From contig JACMMM010000035.1 in NCBI GenBank assembly GCA_014379065.1, forward strand, positions 1 to 17,865: a stretch of 17,865 bases of DNA, written 5' to 3'. The position numbers and the translations under genes were made by a program. This document shows positions 5,492 through 12,381 of this stretch, piece after piece. Numbering within the stretch: position 1 is the stretch's first letter; each line of letters opens with the position of its first letter. The DNA comes from Saprospiraceae bacterium (GTDB taxonomy: Bacteria; Bacteroidota; Bacteroidia; Chitinophagales; Saprospiraceae). The notes beneath the pieces were generated by a model that made no database searches, had not been told where the DNA came from, and was given only the letters and a program-made list of their open reading frames with translations.

Positions 5492-7027
5492 TCAAAACTG
5501 AAAATAAATAAACGCATTCGCCCCAAAACTCCCGAAAAACGCAATCAACCACAAGGCTGAGGCGAACAGCACAAGCCGCAAAACAGGCCGTTCCAATTGC
5601 CGCTCATTCCACTTGAATCGAAAATTGGAAACCTCCACGCAGAGCAAAATGCCAATAAGCAACACGCCTTTGATTACCTGAAACTTGTTGATTACTGCGC
5701 CAAACGAAAAGCCCTCTCCGGAGAAAATGCCAGACAACACCGCATTCGCTGTAGCAAAACTATCGCCCCCCGCCAGCCCTATACTTCCGCTGCGGAAATA
5801 GACCCAGGCCAAGAGTGTGAGCGCGTACACCGTTGCCATTTCTGCGCCCCCGGAAACCATACTAGGAAGTCGCAAAACTCTTATTACCCGATGCCATATT
5901 GGGGCTATCGTTCGCTGCAAAATCAGGTAGAAACCGTGCAGAAACCCCCAAAAAACAAAAGCGAAGTTCGCGCCGTGCCACAGTCCGCCGAGCAACATGG
6001 TGAGCATGTTGTTTTTGTAGGTGGCAAATTTCCCACCCCGGTTTCCGCCGAGCGGGATGTAGAGGTAGTCGCGCAGCCAAGAGGAAAGCGAAATGTGCCA
6101 GCGCGTCCAGAATTCGCTAAAACTCCGGGAGAAATAAGGCGTCCGAAAGTTTTCTGGAAAATGAAATCCCATCATTCGCGCCAGTCCGATGGCGATGTCG
6201 GAGTAGCCTGAAAAATCGCAGTATATCTGGAAGGAGTAAAAAACAACGCCAATCAGCAGGTGCATCGAGCCAAAAGTCTCGGGCGATTGAAAGCATTGAT
6301 CCACAAAGGGCGCGATCGAATCAGCAATAGCAATTTTTTTAAAAAAGCCCCACAGTACGCGTCCAAAGCCTGAATGCCAGGCCCGCCACTCAAATTTTTT
6401 GTCGTCGCGCATTTGTGGCAGTAGGTCTCGCGCCCGTACAATAGGCCCGGCAACGAGTTGCGGGAACAGCGATATGAACGCCGCAAAGCGCAGCAATGAG
6501 GGCTCCCATTTTATTTCGCGTCGGTACACATCAATCGTGTACGACATGCTCTGGAACGTGTAAAATGAAATGCCGACGGGCAAGATGATATGCAGCGTTG
6601 TCCATGAGGGGCTCATGCCCATAGACCGCACCATGCTGGCGAAGCCTTCGGCGAAGAAATTGAAGTACTTGAAAAAACCGAGGAAGCCCAGATTCATCAC
6701 CATGCTGAACACCAACACGGCTTTTCTTTCCAAACCCCAAGAGGCGGTCCATGCCGTTATTCGGCCAAAAATCTGAAGGGTCGGGCTGCCGTTTTTCCAA
6801 CTGGCGCGGACTTCGGAAGGGCTGTCTAAATACGTGAGCCACAAACCAAACCAATAATCCATCACCGTCGAAAACATGATGAGCGAGAGAAAGCGCCAAT
6901 CCCACCAACCATAAAAAATATAACTCGCCACGAGGCAAATCCACAGCCTGCCCCGCCCCCGAGTACCGAAGTAAAGCGGGAAAAACAGGGCAATAAAGAT
7001 CAGGAAGGTGAGGGAGTTAAAAACCAT
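5492..7027 (-). CDS. AlgI-like MBOAT O-acyltransferase
   Basis: The 511-residue polytopic membrane protein is a typical AlgI/DltB-type MBOAT enzyme. Visible marks are the N-terminal FNSLTFLIFIALFFPLYF, FGWWDW-like YGWWDWRFL (39-47), FSGYSDIAIGLARMMGF (272-288), FWTRWHISLSSWLRDYLY with H311, the PLGGNRGG turn, and WHGANFAFVFWG with H351, the invariant MBOAT histidine. The family moves acyl (often acetyl) groups across the inner membrane to a polysaccharide or other envelope acceptor, usually with an SGNH/AlgJ-type partner. No such partner is in the window: the next gene is convergent and the preceding minus gene is TfoX-like, six bases away and likely co-transcribed. The start is ATG at 7027. 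The acceptor substrate cannot be told. Confidence 0.93.
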   Translation of the reverse strand: MVFNSLTFLIFIALFFPLYFGTRGRGRLWICLVASYIFYGWWDWRFLSLIMFSTVMDYWFGLWLTYLDSPSEVRASWKNGSPTLQIFGRITAWTASWGLERKAVLVFSMVMNLGFLGFFKYFNFFAEGFASMVRSMGMSPSWTTLHIILPVGISFYTFQSMSYTIDVYRREIKWEPSLLRFAAFISLFPQLVAGPIVRARDLLPQMRDDKKFEWRAWHSGFGRVLWGFFKKIAIADSIAPFVDQCFQSPETFGSMHLLIGVVFYSFQIYCDFSGYSDIAIGLARMMGFHFPENFRTPYFSRSFSEFWTRWHISLSSWLRDYLYIPLGGNRGGKFATYKNNMLTMLLGGLWHGANFAFVFWGFLHGFYLILQRTIAPIWHRVIRVLRLPSMVSGGAEMATVYALTLLAWVYFRSGSIGLAGGDSFATANAVLSGIFSGEGFSFGAVINKFQVIKGVLLIGILLCVEVSNFRFKWNERQLERPVLRLVLFASALWLIAFFGSFGANAFIYFQF

Positions 7028-7033
7028 GTCTAT

Positions 7034-7348
7034 TTACTTTTCAATCTGCCGCACATAAGCCAAAGCCTCCTCCGCCAATCCTTTCCAGCGCTCGGCGTAA
7101 TCGAACGGTACCAGAATCCAGCCATTCATCGGTCGGTTATCCATCGGAGTGAACACCTGCGCACCGTCGAGGCTGAGCGCGGCGGCGGCGGCATCTCCCG
7201 TGAGTTTGAACACCATGCAATCCTTCCAATACATGGCGAGGGCTTTGCCATTGGGCGCTTTGAGGCATTTCGCGCCAAACATTTTGCTTTCGACGGCATC
7301 GGGGAGCTCGGCGGCAATTTGGTGATAGAGTGTTTCGGCAGGTGACAT
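7034..7348 (-). CDS. TfoX N-terminal-domain-like small protein
   Basis: The 104-residue cytoplasmic protein reads SPAETLYHQIAAELPD, SKMFGAKCLKAPNGKALAMYW, DCMVFKLTG and MNGWILVPFDYAERW, a pattern of the TfoX-N/YjbR-like small fold. Many Bacteroidetes carry such stand-alone proteins, and their role is not established; only the proteobacterial TfoX/Sxy relatives are linked to competence. The frame is open further upstream to 7426, but ATG 7348 is preferred. The family begins there, and a perfect TACTTTTG -7 box lies 17 bases upstream (7366-7373). It ends six bases before the MBOAT gene, so the two probably form one transcript; I see no functional link. Confidence 0.72.
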   Translation of the reverse strand: MSPAETLYHQIAAELPDAVESKMFGAKCLKAPNGKALAMYWKDCMVFKLTGDAAAAALSLDGAQVFTPMDNRPMNGWILVPFDYAERWKGLAEEALAYVRQIEK

Positions 7349-7365
7349 GGCTGGAAAATTTTGCT

Positions 7366-7373
7366 CAAAAGTA
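7366..7373 (-). promoter_or_regulatory. Putative Bacteroidetes -7 promoter box (TACTTTTG)
   Basis: The minus strand reads TACTTTTG, an exact match to the TAnnTTTG -7 consensus, 17 bases before ATG 7348. A -33 TTTG is not clear: the expected place holds only TGTG or TATG. It would drive the TfoX-like gene and the MBOAT gene and supports the shorter start of the former. Confidence 0.45.
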
Positions 7374-7429
7374 GGGAGATAGAATTTACCACATAGCGCA
7401 CATAGTTCATAAGGTCTCTTCTCCACGAA

Positions 7430-7550
7430 TTGTCATTCCGCAACGAAGTGGAGGAAACTACACAACTCAAGATACTCGAAATGCCCTTGGCCAGAATATC
7501 CAAAGTAGTTTGGGTTGTGTAGTTGTCTTCGCTTCGCTGCGACATGACAA
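7430..7550. repeat. 121-base imperfect palindromic element
   Basis: Arms 7430-7470 and 7510-7550 are reverse complements at about 33 of 41 positions, around a 39-base centre. Both outer ends read TTGTCAT. The divergence of the two arms suggests an old element or two facing copies of one repeat. It fills the divergent gap between the TfoX-like gene and the lipoprotein at 7691. The rest of this gene-free stretch (7551-7690) holds only a weak GGGTTAA/TTAACCC stem (7588-7594 and 7613-7619) and an AAACTTTG (7680-7687) that is one base from a -7 box. Confidence 0.75.
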
Positions 7551-7690
7551 GTCACCCCATAATGCAATGGGTAATAGGTTACAATGTGGGTTAAATAACA
7601 TGATCTTTCCTGTTAACCCCTTTCAAAACTCACTTTTCCAGACACGCAATCTGCACCAAGTTTGTGTTCTTGTCACCTCAAACTTTGCCC

Positions 7691-8206
7691 ATGCGAATAC
7701 CTTGGACCATTCTTCTTTTCCTGGCGCTGTTTTCGGCTTGCAAAACTTCGAAAAAAGTTGCTACTCCTGTCTCTAATTACCCCAACAACGTAGGTGACAT
7801 CCACCCCGATCCCCTGCTCGATGATCCCGCTTTTCGGGCCTGCCGCGAATCCAATATCCCCCAGTATTATTCCGTCCAAAGCGGTTTTGAAGGCGAAAAG
7901 CCCGCTATTGAACGGTATTTCAAGCAAAATTTTAAAAAAAGCAAGGCTTTTGAACAGGAAAACGGTTACCTCACCATTCGCTTTGTGGTGAATTGCAACG
8001 GCCAAACCGGGCGCTTCCGAATCTTGGAAATGGATCTCGATTATCAACCCAAAAAATTCCCTGAAGCACTCTCCGGCCAAATATTACAACTCACCAAACA
8101 AATGACCGGCTGGCTTCCCGGAAAAAGTGAAACCATCCCCTACGACTACTACCAGTACCTAACGTTCACCATTGTCCAGGGTGAAATCGCACAAATCACA
8201 CCATGA
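7691..8206 (+). CDS. Putative lipoprotein with a TonB-C-like terminal domain
   Basis: The 171-residue protein starts with a lipoprotein signal (MRIPWTILLFLALFSAC, lipid Cys at 17) followed by a Lys/Ser-rich linker. The C-terminal part (about 95-171) reads YLTIRFVVNCNGQTGRFRI, then ILQLTKQMTGWLPG, then YQYLTFTIVQGEIAQI. This resembles the beta-alpha-beta fold of TonB C-terminal and related energy-transducer-like domains, but there is no transmembrane anchor or proline-rich spacer, so it is not a TonB. ATG 7691 is preferred over an upstream in-frame GTG at 7664 because it begins the signal peptide directly. Its stop overlaps the start of the TPR gene by four bases (ATGA), indicating translational coupling. 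Function is unknown. Confidence 0.75.
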   Translation: MRIPWTILLFLALFSACKTSKKVATPVSNYPNNVGDIHPDPLLDDPAFRACRESNIPQYYSVQSGFEGEKPAIERYFKQNFKKSKAFEQENGYLTIRFVVNCNGQTGRFRILEMDLDYQPKKFPEALSGQILQLTKQMTGWLPGKSETIPYDYYQYLTFTIVQGEIAQITP

Positions 8207-9024
8207 AAATCCAATTCCTGCTTCTGTTTCTGCTCCTGCAAACGCTCCGCAGCGATGCCCAAATAAACTGCAACGTCTACAAATGGGCGGGTGACACCAC
8301 TTGTTTTCGTGCTTGCAAAATTTATGAGACCGCCAGCCATACGCGACAAGGAAGCCGCTTCTCACAAATGCTTTACGACAGCGTGATTGCCCTTTGCCCT
8401 TCCTTCGACATGGCTTACATGGAAAAAGCCGTGCCATACTTGAAACGGGGCGATTTCGTGACCTGGCGCATTTGGATAGACAGGGCCGTGGCGCTCAATC
8501 CCAAAGAACAGCTCGGGTATCGGGGCTGGTGCCGTTACCAGTTCCTGCGCGATTATGCAGGTGCACTGGCGGATTTAGAAGCATTGGAGAAAATAAAACA
8601 ACCCAATATCGGCTATTCGGTCAATGGCGATTACCATTTGATGATTGCCAAAGCCTTGTGTTACAAAGGTTTGGGACAAAAAGAAAAAGCTATCCGAACC
8701 ATCGAAACACAATTGGCCACACCCAGTTATGAGCCGGGCTATTACGATTACCTGCACCTTGCCGTGCTAAAAATTGAGACAGGAGACCTGCAGGAAGCGA
8801 TACGCATTTTGGAGAAACAAAAGACACTGTCTGCGGATTTTGCTGAAACCTACTACTATCTGGCCATGGCCTACAAACAGTCTGACCAACGCCCGAAAAT
8901 GCTGGAAAACCTCGCCTTAGCCCAAAAACTTTATCAGGAAGGCCGTCATCGAACCGACCCGTACGACAACCCCGACGACCGAATTTATCGAGAAGACATT
9001 GAGAAAGCCTTGACGGAGTGGTAA
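8203..9024 (+). CDS. Exported TPR-repeat protein
   Basis: The 273-residue protein has a signal peptide (MKIQFLLLFLLLQTLRSDAQ) and then a chain of tetratricopeptide-like helices. Examples are MAYMEKAVPYLKRGDFVTWRI, YRGWCRYQFLRDYAGALADL, IAKALCYKGLGQKEKAIRTI, LAVLKIETGDLQEAIRIL and YYLAMAYKQSDQRPKMLENL (about five repeats). Such proteins usually act as scaffolds; here the location is periplasmic or cell surface. It starts inside the stop of the preceding lipoprotein gene (ATGA overlap), so the two are made together and may bind each other (inference). A likely intrinsic terminator follows the stop at once. I do not recognise a specific family. Confidence 0.82.
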   Translation: MKIQFLLLFLLLQTLRSDAQINCNVYKWAGDTTCFRACKIYETASHTRQGSRFSQMLYDSVIALCPSFDMAYMEKAVPYLKRGDFVTWRIWIDRAVALNPKEQLGYRGWCRYQFLRDYAGALADLEALEKIKQPNIGYSVNGDYHLMIAKALCYKGLGQKEKAIRTIETQLATPSYEPGYYDYLHLAVLKIETGDLQEAIRILEKQKTLSADFAETYYYLAMAYKQSDQRPKMLENLALAQKLYQEGRHRTDPYDNPDDRIYREDIEKALTEW

Positions 9025-9026
9025 GG

Positions 9027-9049
9027 AACGCGGGGCAGGCGTTTTTTTT
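9027..9049 (+). terminator. Intrinsic terminator after the TPR gene
   Basis: A short stem AACGC (9027-9031) / GCGTT (9039-9043) with loop GGGGCAG runs straight into eight T's (9042-9049) and a further T-rich stretch. It begins two bases past the TAA at 9022-9024. The stem is short, but position and T-run are convincing. Confidence 0.6.
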
Positions 9050-9075
9050 ATTTTTACTGCTGAAAACCCTTTGCG

Positions 9076-9083
9076 TAACTTGC
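9076..9083 (+). promoter_or_regulatory. Weak candidate -7 box before the ABC ATPase gene
   Basis: TAACTTGC followed by CGCC lies 33 bases before ATG 9116. It resembles TAnnTTTG lacking one T, and the TTGCCGCC context also occurs at 16722-16729. No good -33 element was found. It follows the terminator at 9027-9049, which makes an own promoter for the ATPase gene likely. Confidence 0.3.
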
Positions 9084-9115
9084 CGCCGAAATGGATCAAA
9101 ACCTTCTGATTATCA

Positions 9116-9877
9116 ATGATTCGCGCAGAAAAAGTAGTCAAAACATTTGGGGATCAACAGGTGCTGAAAGGCATTGACTTCCTGTTTGAGGCGGGTAAAA
9201 ACAACCTCATCATAGGGCGTTCGGGAGCAGGCAAAACCGTGCTGCTCAAAATTCTTGTGGGCCTCAATATACCCACCAGCGGCAACGTGTGGTACGATGA
9301 TGTGAATTTTACCGCACTCGACAAGGAAGGCATGCGGGCCATCCGCATGAAAATCGGGATGCTATTTCAGGGTTCGGCACTGTTTGATTCGCTCACCGTG
9401 GAGGAAAACATCCGCTTCCCGCTTGATATGTTCACCCCCCTGACGCTCAAGGAAAAAGTAGCGCGCGTCAACTATTGCCTCGAACGCGTCAACCTTGCAG
9501 GCACCAACAAAAAATATCCCTCCGAACTTTCTGGAGGTATGCAAAAGCGCGTCGGCATCGCCCGGGCCATTGTGCTCAACCCGAAGTATCTTTTTTGCGA
9601 TGAGCCCAACTCCGGCCTTGACCCCAAGACGGCCATAATGATTGACGAACTCATTAGCAGCATCACCGAGGAAAACAATATCACCACTGTCATCAACACG
9701 CACGACATGAACTCGGTGATGGAAATCGGCGATAACATCTGTTTTCTCCACGAAGGCGGCCTGGAATGGAGTGGCACCAAAGAAGAGGTGCTCGCCAGCG
9801 AAAACGAGAACTTGCAATCGTTCATTTTTGCTTCGCCGTTTTTGCAGCGATTGCGGAAGTCGGCGCTGGGGAAATAA
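9116..9877 (+). CDS. MlaF-like ABC transporter ATP-binding protein
   Basis: The 253-residue ATPase carries Walker A GRSGAGKT (34-41), Q-loop Q85 in MLFQGSALFDSLTVEENI, signature LSGGM (138-142), Walker B YLFCDEP with D162/E163, and switch H196 in NTHDM. The FQGSALFDSLTVEENI and LSGGMQKRVGIARA sequences place it with the MlaF/Ttg2A group, which powers phospholipid or other hydrophobic substrate transport with an MlaE permease and an MCE-domain protein. Neither partner is in the window: a terminator precedes the gene and an unrelated gene follows. The permease could be encoded elsewhere. ATG 9116 gives the usual length. The ATPase call is certain; the Mla assignment is strong. Confidence 0.92.
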   Translation: MIRAEKVVKTFGDQQVLKGIDFLFEAGKNNLIIGRSGAGKTVLLKILVGLNIPTSGNVWYDDVNFTALDKEGMRAIRMKIGMLFQGSALFDSLTVEENIRFPLDMFTPLTLKEKVARVNYCLERVNLAGTNKKYPSELSGGMQKRVGIARAIVLNPKYLFCDEPNSGLDPKTAIMIDELISSITEENNITTVINTHDMNSVMEIGDNICFLHEGGLEWSGTKEEVLASENENLQSFIFASPFLQRLRKSALGK

Positions 9878-9889
9878 CTTGCGATCCAA

Positions 9890-9940
9890 CTGTTTTCCTG
9901 CCACTGGAACCTCAAATCCCACCGGGTTTGATGAAAACAG
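9890..9940 (+). other. Nested stem-loop after the ABC ATPase gene
   Basis: Outer arms CTGTTTTC (9890-9897) and GAAAACAG (9933-9940) enclose an inner hairpin TCAAATCCC-ACC-GGGTTTGA (9912-9931, one bulged T). It lies 12 bases after the ATPase stop. No T-run follows, so it is either an RNA structure at the transcript end or chance; the evidence is modest. Confidence 0.35.
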
Positions 9941-9981
9941 CCAAACTTTGAGAAATAAGGTGCCATTAAACTCAAACAGAT

Positions 9982-11058
9982 ATGGATATCCAAAAAGACA
10001 TCGAACAAAGGCTGGCGGGTGTGGATATTTCAACCGGCCATGCTACGGACTCATTTTTTAACACCAACACACCTCTTGACCCATGGGCCTCAAGGTGTCT
10101 AACTACCTTAGCTGATTCATTTATAAATCATAACCAGGTCTTCTACCCCTTGCCGTCAAAAGTGGCTCTCGCAAAACTAGATGAACATCTCCTGCCTCTA
10201 ATTTTTGTCGAAGGACAAAAACATGGTTTGATTAGGCCAAAAATGGGGGCTGCTGCTGACCAAGTACAATTGCCTCCTGAAGAGCTTGCCAAAGAACTAG
10301 AAAATTTCTATAAATGGGCTATAGAAAACAGCACTGATTTGAAATCATGGATGAGGTTGCACAGGGAATCTCCACGTATTGCAATATCTCATCCTGAACA
10401 TGTACCGAAACATCAAGTTGAGGAATTTTTAGAAACTAATCATGGGGAAGAGTTGGCAGGTAGTCTTGGAATGAGCTTCGCTGATTTCAATTATGCTTTT
10501 GATGTGTTTGCCCGTTCTGTACAATATTACCATGTACTCGGCGAATCTACTCGTTATTTTGCACATCCAATACGTGATCGAGCCTTTGGACACATGCCAA
10601 TTCTAACTGAGTTACAAAAACAATGGTCTTGGGGCAGATACTTTTTACGACTTATTCAAGAAACCCCTAAATACAAGGATATAGGGTGGATGTTAGACAA
10701 GGTTTCCTCAATCCGTAATCTTACACAGAAATATAATGCAGCATGGTACGATCTTGTTGGCCAATCTCAACCAGTACAAATTGAATTGTTAGAGACCATT
10801 GCCTCTGAATGTGACCTTCCAGCTAAATTGAAAACCTCAACTCGTAAGAAGATCAATGCAACGGTCAATATCGGCGCAGGCATGGTTAGTGCATACGTTT
10901 TGGCTTCCATGCCAGTAGTTGCAGTCATATTGCAGACTGGAAGTACCTATATTCTTGATAATTGGAATGGTGCTGTATCTGGAAAACTTGGAAGAGTTTC
11001 TATTTTTAAAGGTCATTTGCAATGGGATGGTCTTGTAAGTAAACAAAAAGAGAAATGA
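9982..11058 (+). CDS. Unknown protein with a C-terminal hydrophobic segment
   Basis: I do not recognise this 358-residue protein. It has no signal peptide. The body is mostly helical and rich in His, Trp and Tyr (LKSWMRLHRESPRIAISHPEH, VFARSVQYYHVLGESTRYFAH), with an aromatic QWSWGRYFLRLIQE at 214-226. Near the C-terminus, after a basic run (KTSTRKK, 284-290), residues about 294-318 (VNIGAGMVSAYVLASMPVVA and on) form one probable membrane segment or a pair of short helices, followed by 40 polar residues. Base use is lower in G+C than flanking genes (10501-10560 has 24 in 60). It stands alone: a stem-loop precedes it and the next gene converges. This is a good candidate for an acquired accessory gene, but no function can be assigned. 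The start ATG at 9982 is the first of the frame. Confidence 0.75.
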   Translation: MDIQKDIEQRLAGVDISTGHATDSFFNTNTPLDPWASRCLTTLADSFINHNQVFYPLPSKVALAKLDEHLLPLIFVEGQKHGLIRPKMGAAADQVQLPPEELAKELENFYKWAIENSTDLKSWMRLHRESPRIAISHPEHVPKHQVEEFLETNHGEELAGSLGMSFADFNYAFDVFARSVQYYHVLGESTRYFAHPIRDRAFGHMPILTELQKQWSWGRYFLRLIQETPKYKDIGWMLDKVSSIRNLTQKYNAAWYDLVGQSQPVQIELLETIASECDLPAKLKTSTRKKINATVNIGAGMVSAYVLASMPVVAVILQTGSTYILDNWNGAVSGKLGRVSIFKGHLQWDGLVSKQKEK

Positions 11059-11096
11059 ATGTAAGAGTTTGTATCTTTTTCTCTCAATTTGGTTAA

Positions 11097-12284
11097 TTAT
11101 CCTGCTAATTCCTTCACCGCCAGCCAAGCCATCAATCCCATCCCCGTTTCAAGCGCCGCTTCATCAATATCAAAGGTTTCGGTATGAATAGGCGAAATGA
11201 TGCCGCGTTCTGGATTCCCCGTTCCAAGTCTGTAAAAACACGCTGGCATGGCTTGTGAAAAATAGGCGAAATCCTCGGCGGTCATGCGCAAGGGCAAATC
11301 CACCACATTGCTTTTTCCTAAAAATTCGACCGCCCAGTTCTTGGTGCGCTTGGTCAATTCTTCGTGGTTAAAAAGCACCGGGTAGCCTTTCATAATATAG
11401 AACTCACACGCTGCGCCATAGCCTTTGGCGACGCTTTCCGCTATTTTTTTCATGCGTTTGTGGGCCTCGGTGCGCCATTTTTCGTGCATGGTGCGGAAGG
11501 TGCCGACCAGTTTTACTTCGTTGGGGATGATGTTTGTAGCACCGCCGGTAGAATTGATTTTCCCAAAGGTCAGCACCGTTGGCACGGCAGGGTCGGCATA
11601 ACGGCTCACCAATTGCTGGAGCGCGACGATGATTTGAGCCGTAATAACCACTGGGTCAATGCACTCCTGCGGCATGGCTCCGTGGCCGCCGCGACCTTTG
11701 ACGGTGACATAAATTTCATCGGCAGAAGCCATGTAGATGCCGGGTTTTAGGCCGATCATCCCGGCATGGAGGGGCGGGTGAACGTGTTGCCCGAAGATGC
11801 TCGTGGGGCGTGGATTTTCAAGTACGCCCGCCTTGATCATAAGGCTTGCACCACCGGGGAGTTTTTCTTCACCGGGTTGGAAAATACATTTTATGGTGCC
11901 TTCGAATTCGCTGCGGAGCTCGTTCAAAATTCTGACCGTGCCAAGTAGCGAGGAGGTATGTACGTCGTGACCGCAGGCGTGCATCACGCCGTCGTTTTGA
12001 GATTTATAAGGCACTTTATTGGCCTCTTGGATGGGCAGCGCGTCCATGTCGGCGCGGAGCGCGATAGTGCGTTTGCGGGGGTTTTTGCCTTTTATGAGGG
12101 CTACTACGCCGTTCTCAGCCACGCCGTGCTGGTGTTCGATGCCGAGCGTGGACAATTGGGCGGCCACGAATTTGCCGGTTTCGACTTCTTCAAAGGAAAG
12201 TTCGGGGTGGGCATGGAGATGACGGCGGCAGGCCACAGTGTCGGCGTGGTATTGGTGGGCGAGTTGTTGGATTTTTTCTTTCAT
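11097..12284 (-). CDS. M20 family metallo-amidohydrolase
   Basis: The 395-residue enzyme belongs to the M20D amidohydrolase group (hippurate hydrolase, N-acyl-amino-acid or IAA-amino-acid hydrolase type). Expected residues are present: RRHLHAHPELSFEE near the start, RADMDALPI (D79, D81), ACGHDVH with ligands C104 and H106, the catalytic/ligand pair GEE at 138-140, H167 in FGQHVHP, the dimerisation-domain GRGGHGAMPQ, and H367 in SPIHTETF. No signal peptide is seen, so it is cytoplasmic and probably cleaves acyl-amino acids. The frame is open 41 codons further upstream, but that part overlaps the 30-base inverted repeat and is not protein-like; ATG 12284 matches the family start. The exact substrate is unknown. 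Confidence 0.92.
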   Translation of the reverse strand: MKEKIQQLAHQYHADTVACRRHLHAHPELSFEEVETGKFVAAQLSTLGIEHQHGVAENGVVALIKGKNPRKRTIALRADMDALPIQEANKVPYKSQNDGVMHACGHDVHTSSLLGTVRILNELRSEFEGTIKCIFQPGEEKLPGGASLMIKAGVLENPRPTSIFGQHVHPPLHAGMIGLKPGIYMASADEIYVTVKGRGGHGAMPQECIDPVVITAQIIVALQQLVSRYADPAVPTVLTFGKINSTGGATNIIPNEVKLVGTFRTMHEKWRTEAHKRMKKIAESVAKGYGAACEFYIMKGYPVLFNHEELTKRTKNWAVEFLGKSNVVDLPLRMTAEDFAYFSQAMPACFYRLGTGNPERGIISPIHTETFDIDEAALETGMGLMAWLAVKELAG

Positions 12285-12298
12285 GTGCTGAGAGGTTT

Positions 12299-12376
12299 TT
12301 TTGACAGGATTAACAGGATGGACAGGATTTTGCAACACCCCTCTTGATCCTGTCCATCCTGTTAATCCTGTCAAAA
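12299..12376. repeat. Perfect 30-base inverted repeat made of ACAGGAT units
   Basis: Arms 12299-12328 and 12347-12376 are perfect reverse complements around an 18-base loop. Each arm contains three ACAGGAT units at a nine-base step. It fills most of the 97-base gap between the transporter gene and the amidohydrolase gene, both on the minus strand. No T-run follows the stem in either direction, so it is not a standard terminator. I recall ACAGGAT-type repeats from many bacterial genomes, but that is from memory. Confidence 0.88.
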
Positions 12377-12381
12377 TTCTA

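Noticed and set aside
7349..7426. A 26-codon upstream extension of the TfoX-like protein.
   Set aside because: It spans a good -7 box and does not fit the family start; ATG 7348 is better.
9362..10033. A 223-codon minus-strand frame across the ABC ATPase.
   Set aside because: It is an antisense shadow; the ATPase motifs are on the plus strand.
11533..11556. A GTAGCACC-GCCGGTAGAATT string like the repeat at 246-273.
   Set aside because: It codes for conserved amidohydrolase residues (STGGATN) on the other strand; the likeness is coincidental.
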